NCBI GenBank assembly: GCA_964564625.1
Contig: CAZMBE010000010.1
Location: forward strand, 1-64,000
Source of the DNA: UBA2185 sp964564625
GTDB lineage: Bacteria > Desulfobacterota > Syntrophia > Syntrophales > UBA2185
Direction: 5' to 3'
Length of the DNA stretch: 64,000 nt
Both the position numbers and the translations under genes were made by a program. Under the pieces are notes generated by a model. That model was not told where the DNA came from. It searched no databases and saw only the letters and a program-made list of their open reading frames with translations. Each line of letters begins with the position of its first letter. The stretch's first letter is position 1. Shown here one piece after another: positions 17,031 through 24,358 of this stretch.

Positions 17031-17100
17031 GCCAAAAACGGTTTGACACTCAAAATCTTTCCCCATATACTCTCATCGCAATAAAGAAAGTTCTTATCAA
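17031..17100 (+). repeat. 70-bp direct repeat, copy B
   Basis: Second copy of the repeat at 14095-14164 (66 of 70 identical). It begins immediately after the right end of the transposase element and ends 23 bases before the ABC ATPase start. Confidence 0.85.
17043..17071 (+). promoter_or_regulatory. Sigma-70 promoter of the ABC transporter operon
   Basis: TTGACA (17043-17048), 17-bp spacer, TATACT (17066-17071). The predicted start of transcription is near 17078, giving a leader of about 45 bases before the GTG at 17124. Confidence 0.7.
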
Positions 17101-17123
17101 TATCAATTTTAGAAAGGATCATC

Positions 17124-17852
17124 GTGAACCCAGGCACAAGCGTGCATCCGCATCATTTCCCTCAAAACAAACCATGCATCATCGAATTTGCCGGGGTCAC
17201 CCGCACGTACGATGCTGGTCATGTCTTTGCGCTGCAGGACGTGACGCTTGCCGTCGGCCGCGGGGAATTCCTGGCTGTTGTCGGTCCCAGCGGCAGTGGG
17301 AAAACCACACTTCTCAATCTTATGAGCGGGTTGGACCGGCCGAGCCGGGGCTCCGTTTTCCTCAATGGTGCCGAACCGCAAAACCCTCATGAATGGGCGC
17401 GTCTGCGCTCCCGCGAGATCGGTTTTGTCTTTCAATCTTTTGAACTTCTCCCTGGATTTACGGCCCTGGAAAATGTTCAGATTCCCATGTTCGGCGTCAC
17501 GAAATCGCCCGCAAAAAGGCTCAAACGCGCCTGGGAGCTTCTTGACCGGGTGGATCTTGCCGCGAAGATTGATCGACGACCCGACGAGCTTTCCAGCGGC
17601 GAAAAGCAGAGGGTGGCCATAGCCAGAAGCCTTGCCAACAGTCCGTCAATACTCCTTGCCGATGAACCGACGGGCAACCTCGACAGCAGAAGTTCAGAGG
17701 CCGTAATGACTTTATTAAGAGATCTTTGGAAAGACAAAGGTCTTACGCTGGTTGTCGTGACCCACAATCCGGCTATAGCAAAAAATGCCGATCGCACAGT
17801 AGAATTTTTGGATGGCCGGATTGCATCCATCATCGAGGGAAACGGATCATGA
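17124..17852 (+). CDS. ABC transporter ATP-binding protein (LolD/MacB type)
   Basis: A 242-residue ATPase with Walker A GPSGSGKTT (about 54-62), Q-loop FVFQSFELLP, signature LSSGEKQR, Walker B ILLADEPTGNLD and an H-loop THN. The GxSGSGKTTLLN and GNLDS features match the LolD/MacB/FtsE-type ATPases that power extraction or mechanotransmission rather than import. The GTG start has AAGGA at good spacing. Its stop overlaps the next gene by ATGA, the first of four tightly packed genes. It likely pairs with the FtsX-like permease at 18589. Confidence 0.92.
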   Translation: MNPGTSVHPHHFPQNKPCIIEFAGVTRTYDAGHVFALQDVTLAVGRGEFLAVVGPSGSGKTTLLNLMSGLDRPSRGSVFLNGAEPQNPHEWARLRSREIGFVFQSFELLPGFTALENVQIPMFGVTKSPAKRLKRAWELLDRVDLAAKIDRRPDELSSGEKQRVAIARSLANSPSILLADEPTGNLDSRSSEAVMTLLRDLWKDKGLTLVVVTHNPAIAKNADRTVEFLDGRIASIIEGNGS

Positions 17853-18583
17853 TTGAACGTTCCGGTTTTTCCAGTCTTCTTTTTGCCGGTCTTTGCGTCC
17901 TGATGATCGCGATGGGGACGGCCGCCGTTGCCGCTGATGTGCCTAAAGCCCTTCTAAGCCTCGGGCGGCCCCCCGCAGAGGATGCCGCTGTGGAATTGAG
18001 GATAACAAGCCTGAAAAAAGCGGGGGGACGCTCTGTGTCATCGCTTAAGATTGAACACTTCTCCGGCAAAGACGGCAGGCGCCTGCTGGTCGCACCGCGT
18101 GGAAAGAACTCGGGCTATGAAAAGCATTGCGTTTTGTGTGGAAAAAGCGGAATCCCGCGGGCCTGCGGCCCAAATGCCGGCGTTTTCCCCGCATCCCCTG
18201 ATGATCCGATTTACGATACCCTCCTGCCGTGGCACGTGCTGACCGACTGGTTTTGCCTATCCTATAAAATTGTCAAGAGCCCTCGCTATTCCTTTGAACA
18301 ATATGACGCATATGAATTCGTTCATTCTCGGCCAGGTGGAATGCCGGATGCCGGCAGACGCCTGATTTTTGTGTCCAGGAAGACAGGGCATCCTGAAAGA
18401 ATTGACCAGATCAATGCCCGGGAAGAACTGGCCTCATCAATCAAAATTCTCGAAATTCGCTCAACCGTATGGGGAAAAGTGATTACGAAGTCGATTTATT
18501 CCAATCCACAAAAACAAACACGCGTTCTCATGGAAGTGCTTTCCGGAGCCGTTGCCCTGCCTGACGATGCGGAAAGGAAATAA
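17849..18583 (+). CDS. Exported protein of the ABC operon, LolA-like (tentative)
   Basis: Begins at the ATG of an ATGA overlap with the ATPase stop. The product (244 residues) has a signal peptide (SLLFAGLCVLMIAMGTAAVAA), so it works outside the inner membrane. The mature part alternates beta strands (AVELRITSLKKAGGR, SSLKIEHFSGKDGRRLLV, RRLIFVSRKTGHPERIDQ), as in LolA/outer-membrane-lipoprotein-sorting folds often encoded beside LolCDE-type transporters. It has a CxxC (KHCVLCGKSG) near residue 90. The LolA-like call rests on pattern and context. It could serve as the periplasmic partner handing a lipid or lipoprotein onward. Confidence 0.6.
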   Translation: MIERSGFSSLLFAGLCVLMIAMGTAAVAADVPKALLSLGRPPAEDAAVELRITSLKKAGGRSVSSLKIEHFSGKDGRRLLVAPRGKNSGYEKHCVLCGKSGIPRACGPNAGVFPASPDDPIYDTLLPWHVLTDWFCLSYKIVKSPRYSFEQYDAYEFVHSRPGGMPDAGRRLIFVSRKTGHPERIDQINAREELASSIKILEIRSTVWGKVITKSIYSNPQKQTRVLMEVLSGAVALPDDAERK

Positions 18584-18588
18584 GAGTT

Positions 18589-19704
18589 TTGCGGCTGATC
18601 ACAATCATAGTCAGACATCTTTGCAAAAGACCGATGCGCACGGCGGTGACTGTTATCTGTGTCGCCGCCGCCGTGGCGGGATTTACGATCCTCACCGGGT
18701 TAGGGCGCGGCGTGGAGGTTGCATGGAATGGCAGTCTGGTCAAGCAGGGGACGCATTTGATGGTCCACCGCAAGGGGGTGATGAATCTTCTGACAGGGAC
18801 GATTGACGAGCGGATTGCCTCCGAAATAAGCAAAGTTGAAGGTGTTGAATCCGTATCTCCGGAACTGCTGGATATTGTTACCATGGAATCGGGCGCTTCC
18901 GTTCTTGTCCGCGGCTGGCCGATAGAAAGTCTGCTCTGGAGTCAAGTGAACTTGATTTCAGGCCGACGCCCCGCCCCTCTGGCCCTTGATGAAGCGGTCG
19001 TGGGCGAAGGGGTGGCTCAATCCCTTGATCTTCAAACAGGCCGGGAGCTTTCGCCGTTCGGCGCGACGCTTCGCGTGGTCGGTGTGGCGCGCATGGATGA
19101 TGTGCTGGGCAACAACAGCATAATCATGCCTCTGGGGGGCCTGCAGGAGCTTTTGGACCGGCAGGGGAAAATCACGGTGATGCATCTGCGCGTTGCGAAT
19201 GGCGCCGAGGGCGTCGAGGAGGCGCGGGTAAAGCTTTCCCGCATATATCCTCAGTTTTTGTTTATTGCGGCTAAAAACGCCGCGCAGGAAAATGATTTAT
19301 ACCGCTTTTGGCGCGGTATGTCCTGGGCCACATCGCTGGTGGGGCTGATCATGGGTCTTTTGATCGTCTTTAATACCATGCTGGTGGCGCTTCTGGAAAA
19401 AACCCGCGAAATCGGCATTCTGGCGGCTGTCGGCTGGTCCGGGCGAAGAATCATGTCGCTGATTATACTCGAGAGCCTCACGCTGAGCTCACTGGGCGGC
19501 CTGGCGGGGATCGCAGCGGGTTTTCTGGGATTGAAATTGCTGGTCCTGCATCCAAAACTGCAGGGTTTCGTGGCGGTGGCGCCATCGCCTGCGGTGCTGG
19601 CCGAACAGTTTATCATTATTCTTGCAATCGGCCTGGGGGGCGGCTTGCTTCCCTCCTGGCGCGCGCTTAAGCTGAATCCCATTGACGCACTCCGGGAACG
19701 TTGA
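18589..19704 (+). CDS. ABC transporter permease, FtsX/MacB-LolC type
   Basis: A 371-residue protein with the four-segment layout of this family: an N-terminal membrane segment (about 14-34), a periplasmic domain (about 35-225), then three C-terminal segments in the FtsX domain (about 235-360). Typical marks are TREIGILAAVGWSGRRIMSLI, and WRALKLNPIDALRE at the end. The TTG start has GGAAAGGA upstream. Genes before and after touch or overlap. With the ATPase at 17124 it forms a MacB/LolCD-like transporter that would move substrate across the periplasm rather than the membrane. Confidence 0.88.
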   Translation: MRLITIIVRHLCKRPMRTAVTVICVAAAVAGFTILTGLGRGVEVAWNGSLVKQGTHLMVHRKGVMNLLTGTIDERIASEISKVEGVESVSPELLDIVTMESGASVLVRGWPIESLLWSQVNLISGRRPAPLALDEAVVGEGVAQSLDLQTGRELSPFGATLRVVGVARMDDVLGNNSIIMPLGGLQELLDRQGKITVMHLRVANGAEGVEEARVKLSRIYPQFLFIAAKNAAQENDLYRFWRGMSWATSLVGLIMGLLIVFNTMLVALLEKTREIGILAAVGWSGRRIMSLIILESLTLSSLGGLAGIAAGFLGLKLLVLHPKLQGFVAVAPSPAVLAEQFIIILAIGLGGGLLPSWRALKLNPIDALRER

Positions 19705-20393
19705 TGATGCGCGCATCACTGCTGCCATACGCATTCATTATATCCAGCGTGGTTTATCTATCCGTCACGCTTATTCTCGCCCGACTGACCCTCCAGCCTG
19801 TCCAGTTCCGCCTGATGATATATACGGGTGCGCTGAACGCAACCTGCGGCGCGTTCAGCTACTTTCTCGAAGATAATTATTGGACGCCTGCGCGCATTGG
19901 CGGGCTCATTATCGGCATAGAAGACCTGCTTATTGCCGTCGCCGTGGGGATGATCCCCTGGTATCTGGTGGCCCTCATCTGGCAGAAGAGGATGGCAATC
20001 GATCTTCGATGGCCGATTGCGTTGAAGAGGATCGCCGTTATCATGTTTTCGGCATATTTGACTTATTTGATCGGCATGTTGACCGATGTGGATCCGATGG
20101 CCATGATGCTTGCCGTCTGCGCGTCATTGACGATGGTTATTCTGGCATTGAGGCCTGACAGCTGGCCGCTGGCTGCAACCGGCTTCATCGTTTTCGGGCT
20201 GATCTGGTTTCTCCTGGTTGAAATAACCTTTGCGGCGCTGCCTGGTTTTATTCAGCAGTGGAATCTCGAAAGCCGCTGGGGAAGGCCCATCCTCGGTGTT
20301 CCCGTTGGTGAAATAGTCTGGGCGCTCATTTTCGGGGCTCTGATTCCGCTGCTCACTGCGTTTGTATTTGACGTGAGGGTGAAAAGGGGGTGA
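19704..20393 (+). CDS. Multi-pass membrane protein of the ABC operon, unknown
   Basis: A protein of 229 residues with about seven hydrophobic segments, beginning MMRASLLPYAFIISSVVYL. The start codon overlaps the stop of the permease gene. The final part (GVPVGEIVWALIFGALIPLL) resembles, weakly, the lycopene-cyclase-type membrane domain, which ends with a similar acid-containing segment, but other landmarks are not clear. The gene clearly belongs to the operon. It could act as an accessory membrane component or an enzyme on a lipid or isoprenoid substrate. The family call is tentative. Confidence 0.5.
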   Translation: MMRASLLPYAFIISSVVYLSVTLILARLTLQPVQFRLMIYTGALNATCGAFSYFLEDNYWTPARIGGLIIGIEDLLIAVAVGMIPWYLVALIWQKRMAIDLRWPIALKRIAVIMFSAYLTYLIGMLTDVDPMAMMLAVCASLTMVILALRPDSWPLAATGFIVFGLIWFLLVEITFAALPGFIQQWNLESRWGRPILGVPVGEIVWALIFGALIPLLTAFVFDVRVKRG

Positions 20394-20662
20394 AAAGCAT
20401 TGCGCTAAAGACGATGGGTCCTGCAAGACTCCCTGCCGGCCGGATCGCCGCAGACTTATTGTTCCAGCCCCAACCAGCCGCCGCCCGATACGTCTTCATG
20501 ATGCCAGCCGCTCTTCGCCGGAATAGACGAATTTTGAAAAATTAGTCCCCAGAAATTTCATTTGTTCCTTTCTGAAATGTTGTTGCTATAGTTTTCTTTA
20601 AGGATGCAACATTTAAACAAAAATCTGTAACGTGGATAAATTATGGGATGGAATTTCCCTCC

Positions 20663-20691
20663 TTGACTGTCCACGCAGATGAGAGTATATT
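20663..20691 (+). promoter_or_regulatory. Sigma-70 type promoter upstream of the dodecin gene
   Basis: TTGACT (20663-20668), 17-bp spacer, TATATT (20686-20691). Transcription would start near 20698, leaving a leader of about 290 bases before the dodecin start at 20986, unusually long for such a small gene. Confidence 0.55.
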
Positions 20692-20796
20692 TTAGTTAAT
20701 AGTATTTCCTTCCTATCCCTTATTGAACTCACAGCCTAACATCTACCTTTTGGAGTGTGGTATGAAAATGAGCTGCCGAAAGGTACCGATATGAAA

Positions 20797-20829
20797 CCCC
20801 CGAGGGGACAGCAATGTTCCCTTTGGGGG
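20797..20829 (+). promoter_or_regulatory. Strong hairpin in the dodecin leader
   Basis: CCCCC at 20797-20801 pairs with GGGGG at 20825-20829, and the inner part GGGGACA pairs with TGTTCCC around a GCAA tetraloop (20811-20814). The GNRA-type loop and long stem suggest a stable RNA element. No U-run follows, so it is not a simple terminator. Other short frames in 20394-20985 are not supported as genes. Confidence 0.5.
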
Positions 20830-20985
20830 CGTCCCTGTATGATTACAATACCGAAAGCGGGTTTTTATCAATCAAAGAATATACTATTAATACCTTGGTA
20901 CAGCAGGAAACCAGAAAGCCGGGTTTGTGGTGATCTCTAGTAAATTTCCAGAAATAGAACACTTTTGGATAAAGGAGGAATTATT

Positions 20986-21195
20986 ATGTCCGTATACAGT
21001 ATTATTGAACTCGTGGGAACCAGCCCGACATCGTGGGAAGATGCTACCCAAAGAGCCCTGGCAACGGCTTGCAGGACACTTGAAGATCTTAGAATTGCAG
21101 AGGTTATTAAACAGGATGTCACTGTTGAAAATGGGAAGATAACATCCTTCAGGGTAAGACTCAACATCTCATTCAAATATCATGAACGTGCCTGA
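20986..21195 (+). CDS. Dodecin
   Basis: A 69-residue protein (MSVYSIIELVGTSPTSWEDA..., TLEDLRIAEVIKQDV, GKITSFRVRLNISFKYHE) that matches dodecin in length and landmarks. Dodecins form hollow 12-mers that bind and store flavins, FMN or CoA-type ligands in the cytoplasm. The ATG at 20986 has AAGGAGG at ideal spacing; the longer in-frame start at 20965 is not needed. Long structured leader upstream. Confidence 0.9.
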   Translation: MSVYSIIELVGTSPTSWEDATQRALATACRTLEDLRIAEVIKQDVTVENGKITSFRVRLNISFKYHERA

Positions 21196-21406
21196 GCAGA
21201 TTAGGTTTACACTACCACGTATGACAATTATGGGGATCAAAAGATCGTATGTGATGAACTATTTGCAAGACGGCTTACTCTGTGACAGCAAGGAAGCGCC
21301 AAGAAGCAACAGAACCAAAAAAACATCTCGCTTTTTCTGAATGGGACATCGGAACAGGTGATATCAGGTTGGTGAAGTTACAGGGAAACGGGAATAATCG
21401 TACATC

Positions 21407-22798
21407 ATGACTGTTCAAGAATTCTTCAGCGTCCGGAAGCGTTACCTCATACTCCCACTGGTTGTTATAGCAACGATCGCCGCTGTGATTTTTTGGTTGG
21501 TCCTTGCTGTCCTTCGTCCCATGCCTCCACGTGTTGTGGTGATGGCAACGGGGCCGCAAGGGGGAGCCTATGTGGAGTGGGGTACACGCTACCGGAATAT
21601 TCTGGCGCGTGAAGGTGTCGAGCTTAGGCTGCTGCCGACAGCGGGCAGTGTGGAGAATCTTGCCATGCTGAGGGACCCGCGGTCCGGGGTGACAGTCGGT
21701 TTCGTGCAAGCTGGTCTCATCACGGAGGCTGATTCGACTGATCTCATCTCCCTCGGTACGATCTCTTATGAGCCGCTCTGGTTATTCTACCGTAGCATCC
21801 TCCGAGAAGAAGGGCCTCGAGATCTGCGGGGTAAACGCCTGTCGATTGGCCCGGAGGGCAGCGGGACCCGGGCGCTGTTGCTCAGAATCCTTGAGCTCAA
21901 CGGCATCAGTGAACGTGATGTCGAGTTGAGTGCACACATGCCTGAACAGGCGAAGGAGAAGCTCCTCAAGGGAGAGATCGACATCGCGGCGATGGTGAGT
22001 TCGTGGGAATCTCCCGTGGTTCAGCAGTTGCTCTCCAACCAAAGCATAGGACTTGTGAGCTTTCCCCGAACGAGTGCCTACATTGCTTTGTATCCATTCC
22101 TAAGCAAGGTTGTTGTGCCGACCGGGGTGGCTGACTTGGCCAAAAATCTCCCGCCTGAGGATGTAGCGCTTCTCGCGCCCAAGGCAAGTATCGTTGCCCG
22201 GAAAGACTTGCATCCCGCACTCCAGTATCTGTTTCTCGAGGCCGCCTCAGTGATCCATTCAGGTCCTGGCTTTTTTCAAAAGGCCGGGCAGTTTCCGGCT
22301 CCCGAAGGTATCGACATACCGTTGAGTGCATATGCCCGCCATTTCTTTAAGTCAGGCGCTCCTTTCCTTCAGCGTTACCTCCCCTTCTGGCTGGCTGTGC
22401 TTGTGGAACGATTGTTGATTCTGTTGATTCCACTAGTCGGAGTAATTTATCCTTTGGTGCGATATGTGCCGGAAATCTACGAGTGGGGTATGCGACGCCG
22501 TATCTTCAGGCTCTATGGAGAGCTAAAATTATTTGAAGTCCAATTAACGGAGCACAGTGCCGGACGGAGTCTGGGCGATCTGCTCTCACATCTTGATCAG
22601 ATCGAGGCGCGTGTTGGTCAGCTCCATGTTCCTGTAACGTTCATGCCCATGTTGTATACGCTGCGGCAACATATCAACATGGATCGGGAACGTCTGAAGA
22701 AGCTATGGGGCAATGATGGATCGGATTCATCAATCGATGAAGAGGAAACAGCAGGAAGTAGGGAGATGCATAGAGATGATTACAGAAATTCAGACTGA
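21407..22798 (+). CDS. Membrane-anchored TAXI-type solute-binding protein
   Basis: A 463-residue protein. Residues about 15-35 form a membrane anchor; about 42-300 match the TAXI family of periplasmic binding proteins (MATGPQGGAYVEWGTRYRN, LPTAGSVENLAMLRD, GPEGSGTRALLLRILELNGI, KGEIDIAAMVSSWESP). A second membrane part (about 325-350, YLPFWLAVLVERLLILLIPLVG) is followed by a cytoplasmic tail of about 100 residues (YELKLFEVQL-type helices). TAXI proteins normally feed TRAP transporters. Here there is no TRAP permease next door, and two membrane segments plus a cytoplasmic tail suggest a sensor or a coupling role. The tail end overlaps the start of the PAS gene. Confidence 0.8.
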   Translation: MTVQEFFSVRKRYLILPLVVIATIAAVIFWLVLAVLRPMPPRVVVMATGPQGGAYVEWGTRYRNILAREGVELRLLPTAGSVENLAMLRDPRSGVTVGFVQAGLITEADSTDLISLGTISYEPLWLFYRSILREEGPRDLRGKRLSIGPEGSGTRALLLRILELNGISERDVELSAHMPEQAKEKLLKGEIDIAAMVSSWESPVVQQLLSNQSIGLVSFPRTSAYIALYPFLSKVVVPTGVADLAKNLPPEDVALLAPKASIVARKDLHPALQYLFLEAASVIHSGPGFFQKAGQFPAPEGIDIPLSAYARHFFKSGAPFLQRYLPFWLAVLVERLLILLIPLVGVIYPLVRYVPEIYEWGMRRRIFRLYGELKLFEVQLTEHSAGRSLGDLLSHLDQIEARVGQLHVPVTFMPMLYTLRQHINMDRERLKKLWGNDGSDSSIDEEETAGSREMHRDDYRNSD

Positions 22799-23222
22799 TG
22801 TCTACCGGAGGATTGTCGAGCAGACGAACGATGCGATTATTTTTGCCGATCGGGAAGGGATCATTCGAATCTGGAATCAGGGTGCTGAGTCTGTGTTTGG
22901 ATTCCCTGCTGAAGAAGTGCTGGGGAAAAGTCTGGACGTCATCATCCCGGAAGAACTGCGCAAAAGGCATTGGGAGGGTTACAGCAAGGCTATCGCAGAG
23001 GGCAGAACAAAAGCAGGAGATCGTGTAATGGCTACCCGCGCTCTTCACAAAGACGGGAACAGACTGTATGTTGACATGAGCTTTGCGGTAATTGTTGATG
23101 AATCCGGCCATACGGAAGGAGCGATGGCGATTGGGCGGAATATCACAGAGCGATACCTGGCCGACAAGGCCCCCAGAAAACATATGGCAGAGACCGGATT
23201 TAAGGGGAAATCCTCTGACTAA
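22776..23222 (+). CDS. Single-domain PAS protein
   Basis: A 148-residue protein starting at the ATG at 22776 (GGGAG upstream), which overlaps the end of the TAXI-like gene by 23 bases. It holds one PAS domain (RRIVEQTNDAIIFADREGI, IWNQGAESVFGFPAEEVLGK, GAMAIGRNITERY). No kinase, cyclase or DNA-binding part follows. Such free PAS proteins bind small ligands or heme/flavin and act by interaction. Translational overlap with the binding protein points to a joint sensing function, inferred. Confidence 0.85.
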   Translation: MITEIQTDVYRRIVEQTNDAIIFADREGIIRIWNQGAESVFGFPAEEVLGKSLDVIIPEELRKRHWEGYSKAIAEGRTKAGDRVMATRALHKDGNRLYVDMSFAVIVDESGHTEGAMAIGRNITERYLADKAPRKHMAETGFKGKSSD

Positions 23223-23295
23223 AACATCCTCAAACGCACGTACGCATACACCCTGTTATTCGGGAAAGTGAATACATGAATTCAGGAGGATTATT

Positions 23296-23826
23296 ATGAA
23301 ACCAATCGGACCGATGATGTGGGAACACCGGTTAATTGAAAAAATGCTTAGGTTGTTTGATGGTGAAATCGAAAAGATCAACGAGAACAAAAAAGTGGAT
23401 ACTGTCTTTATCGATACTGCTGTTGACTTCATCAGAACTTATGCGGACAGGACGCATCATGGGAAAGAAGAAGATATTCTTTTCCGGGATCTTGCAAAAA
23501 AGAACCTTTCGCCAGAACACGCAAGAATCATGAATGAACTCATAGAAGAACACAAATACGCGAGAAAAGCTGTAGGTAACCTGATAGCGGCCAAGGACAA
23601 ATATTTGACAGGTGAAGACACTGCTCAGGAAGTAATTGGCTACCTGAAGGAACTAGCCCGGTTCTATCCTCAGCATATTGCAAAGGAAGACAAACATTTC
23701 TTCTTCCCCTGCATGGAGTATTTCACGAAAGAAGAACAGGATGCAATGCTTCTCGAATTCTATGAGTTCGACAGAAAAATGATTCATGAAAAATATAACA
23801 AGGTGGTGGAAGCTTTAAAGGCATAA
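23296..23826 (+). CDS. Hemerythrin HHE-domain protein
   Basis: A 176-residue protein with the iron-binding residues of the HHE family: His in MWEHRLIEKM (about 10), HHGKEEDILF (about 55-64), EEHKYAR (about 85) and YPQHIAKEDKHFFFPCM (about 128-144). The ATG has AGGAGG upstream. Family members bind a di-iron centre and handle oxygen, NO or iron. It lies near the TAXI/PAS genes without overlap. A hairpin follows the stop. Confidence 0.88.
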   Translation: MKPIGPMMWEHRLIEKMLRLFDGEIEKINENKKVDTVFIDTAVDFIRTYADRTHHGKEEDILFRDLAKKNLSPEHARIMNELIEEHKYARKAVGNLIAAKDKYLTGEDTAQEVIGYLKELARFYPQHIAKEDKHFFFPCMEYFTKEEQDAMLLEFYEFDRKMIHEKYNKVVEALKA

Positions 23827-24148
23827 ATAAGCCACCTCCGTGGACGTCGGGGTGGCTCAGGGTATTTATCAATATTAGAGTATGTCCATGATCTAAGCAG
23901 GAACTTACCTTTTTCCGAACCTCGCGCGCTTTCTTAAAGGCCTGTGTAAGCTCTGCTTCATCCCTCTTTTGTATCCACACGAGGACAAGGTTCACATCCC
24001 CCGTCTCAAGCGCTTTCTGGGCAGTCTTGATAATCGGCCCATCCATGGTATCACAATGGGCGAAGACAAGACCGGCACCCATAAGCAGAATGGCAGCAAC
24101 GATTGCTGCATGCGGAACGAATGATGCAATAAAATGTGTCGTAGCCAT
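23723..24148 (-). pseudogene. DUF6448-type exported protein, truncated
   Basis: Start at the ATG at 24148 (MATTHFIASF...) with a hydrophobic signal (IVAAILLMGAGLVFAHC) followed by the family hallmark HCDTMDGPIIKTAQKALETG and the helix VLVWIQKRDEAELTQAFKKAREVRK. Complete members continue for about another 100 residues with a second similar unit. Here similarity ends at about residue 75. The remaining tail is read across the hairpin and antisense to the 3' end of the hemerythrin gene. It is therefore probably a broken gene, though a short exported protein could still be made. Confidence 0.6.
23831..23856 (+). terminator. Hairpin after the hemerythrin gene
   Basis: GCCACC (23831-23836) pairs with GGTGGC (23851-23856), with further inner pairs. 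The U-run is weak on the plus strand and better on the minus strand, so it may serve both directions. Confidence 0.4.
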
Positions 24149-24358
24149 TTTTCTCCCCCCTTTGGTTCGCATAATCTGACAAAATACTTATCAAGCAATA
24201 ATCACCTCATAAAATTGAGGAGTCTTATTGACGAAAACGCATGACGTTAATCCATACTAAACACTATCAATACCCCACCGTTTGTCGCAAATATTTCATT
24301 GACACATAATACCATGTTTTCTTATACTTCCAAAAATAAAAAAGGAGTTGTGATCTAA

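Noticed and set aside
20755..20940. 61-codon frame in the dodecin leader
   Set aside because: Overlaps the strong hairpin, lacks a ribosome site and has no family match.
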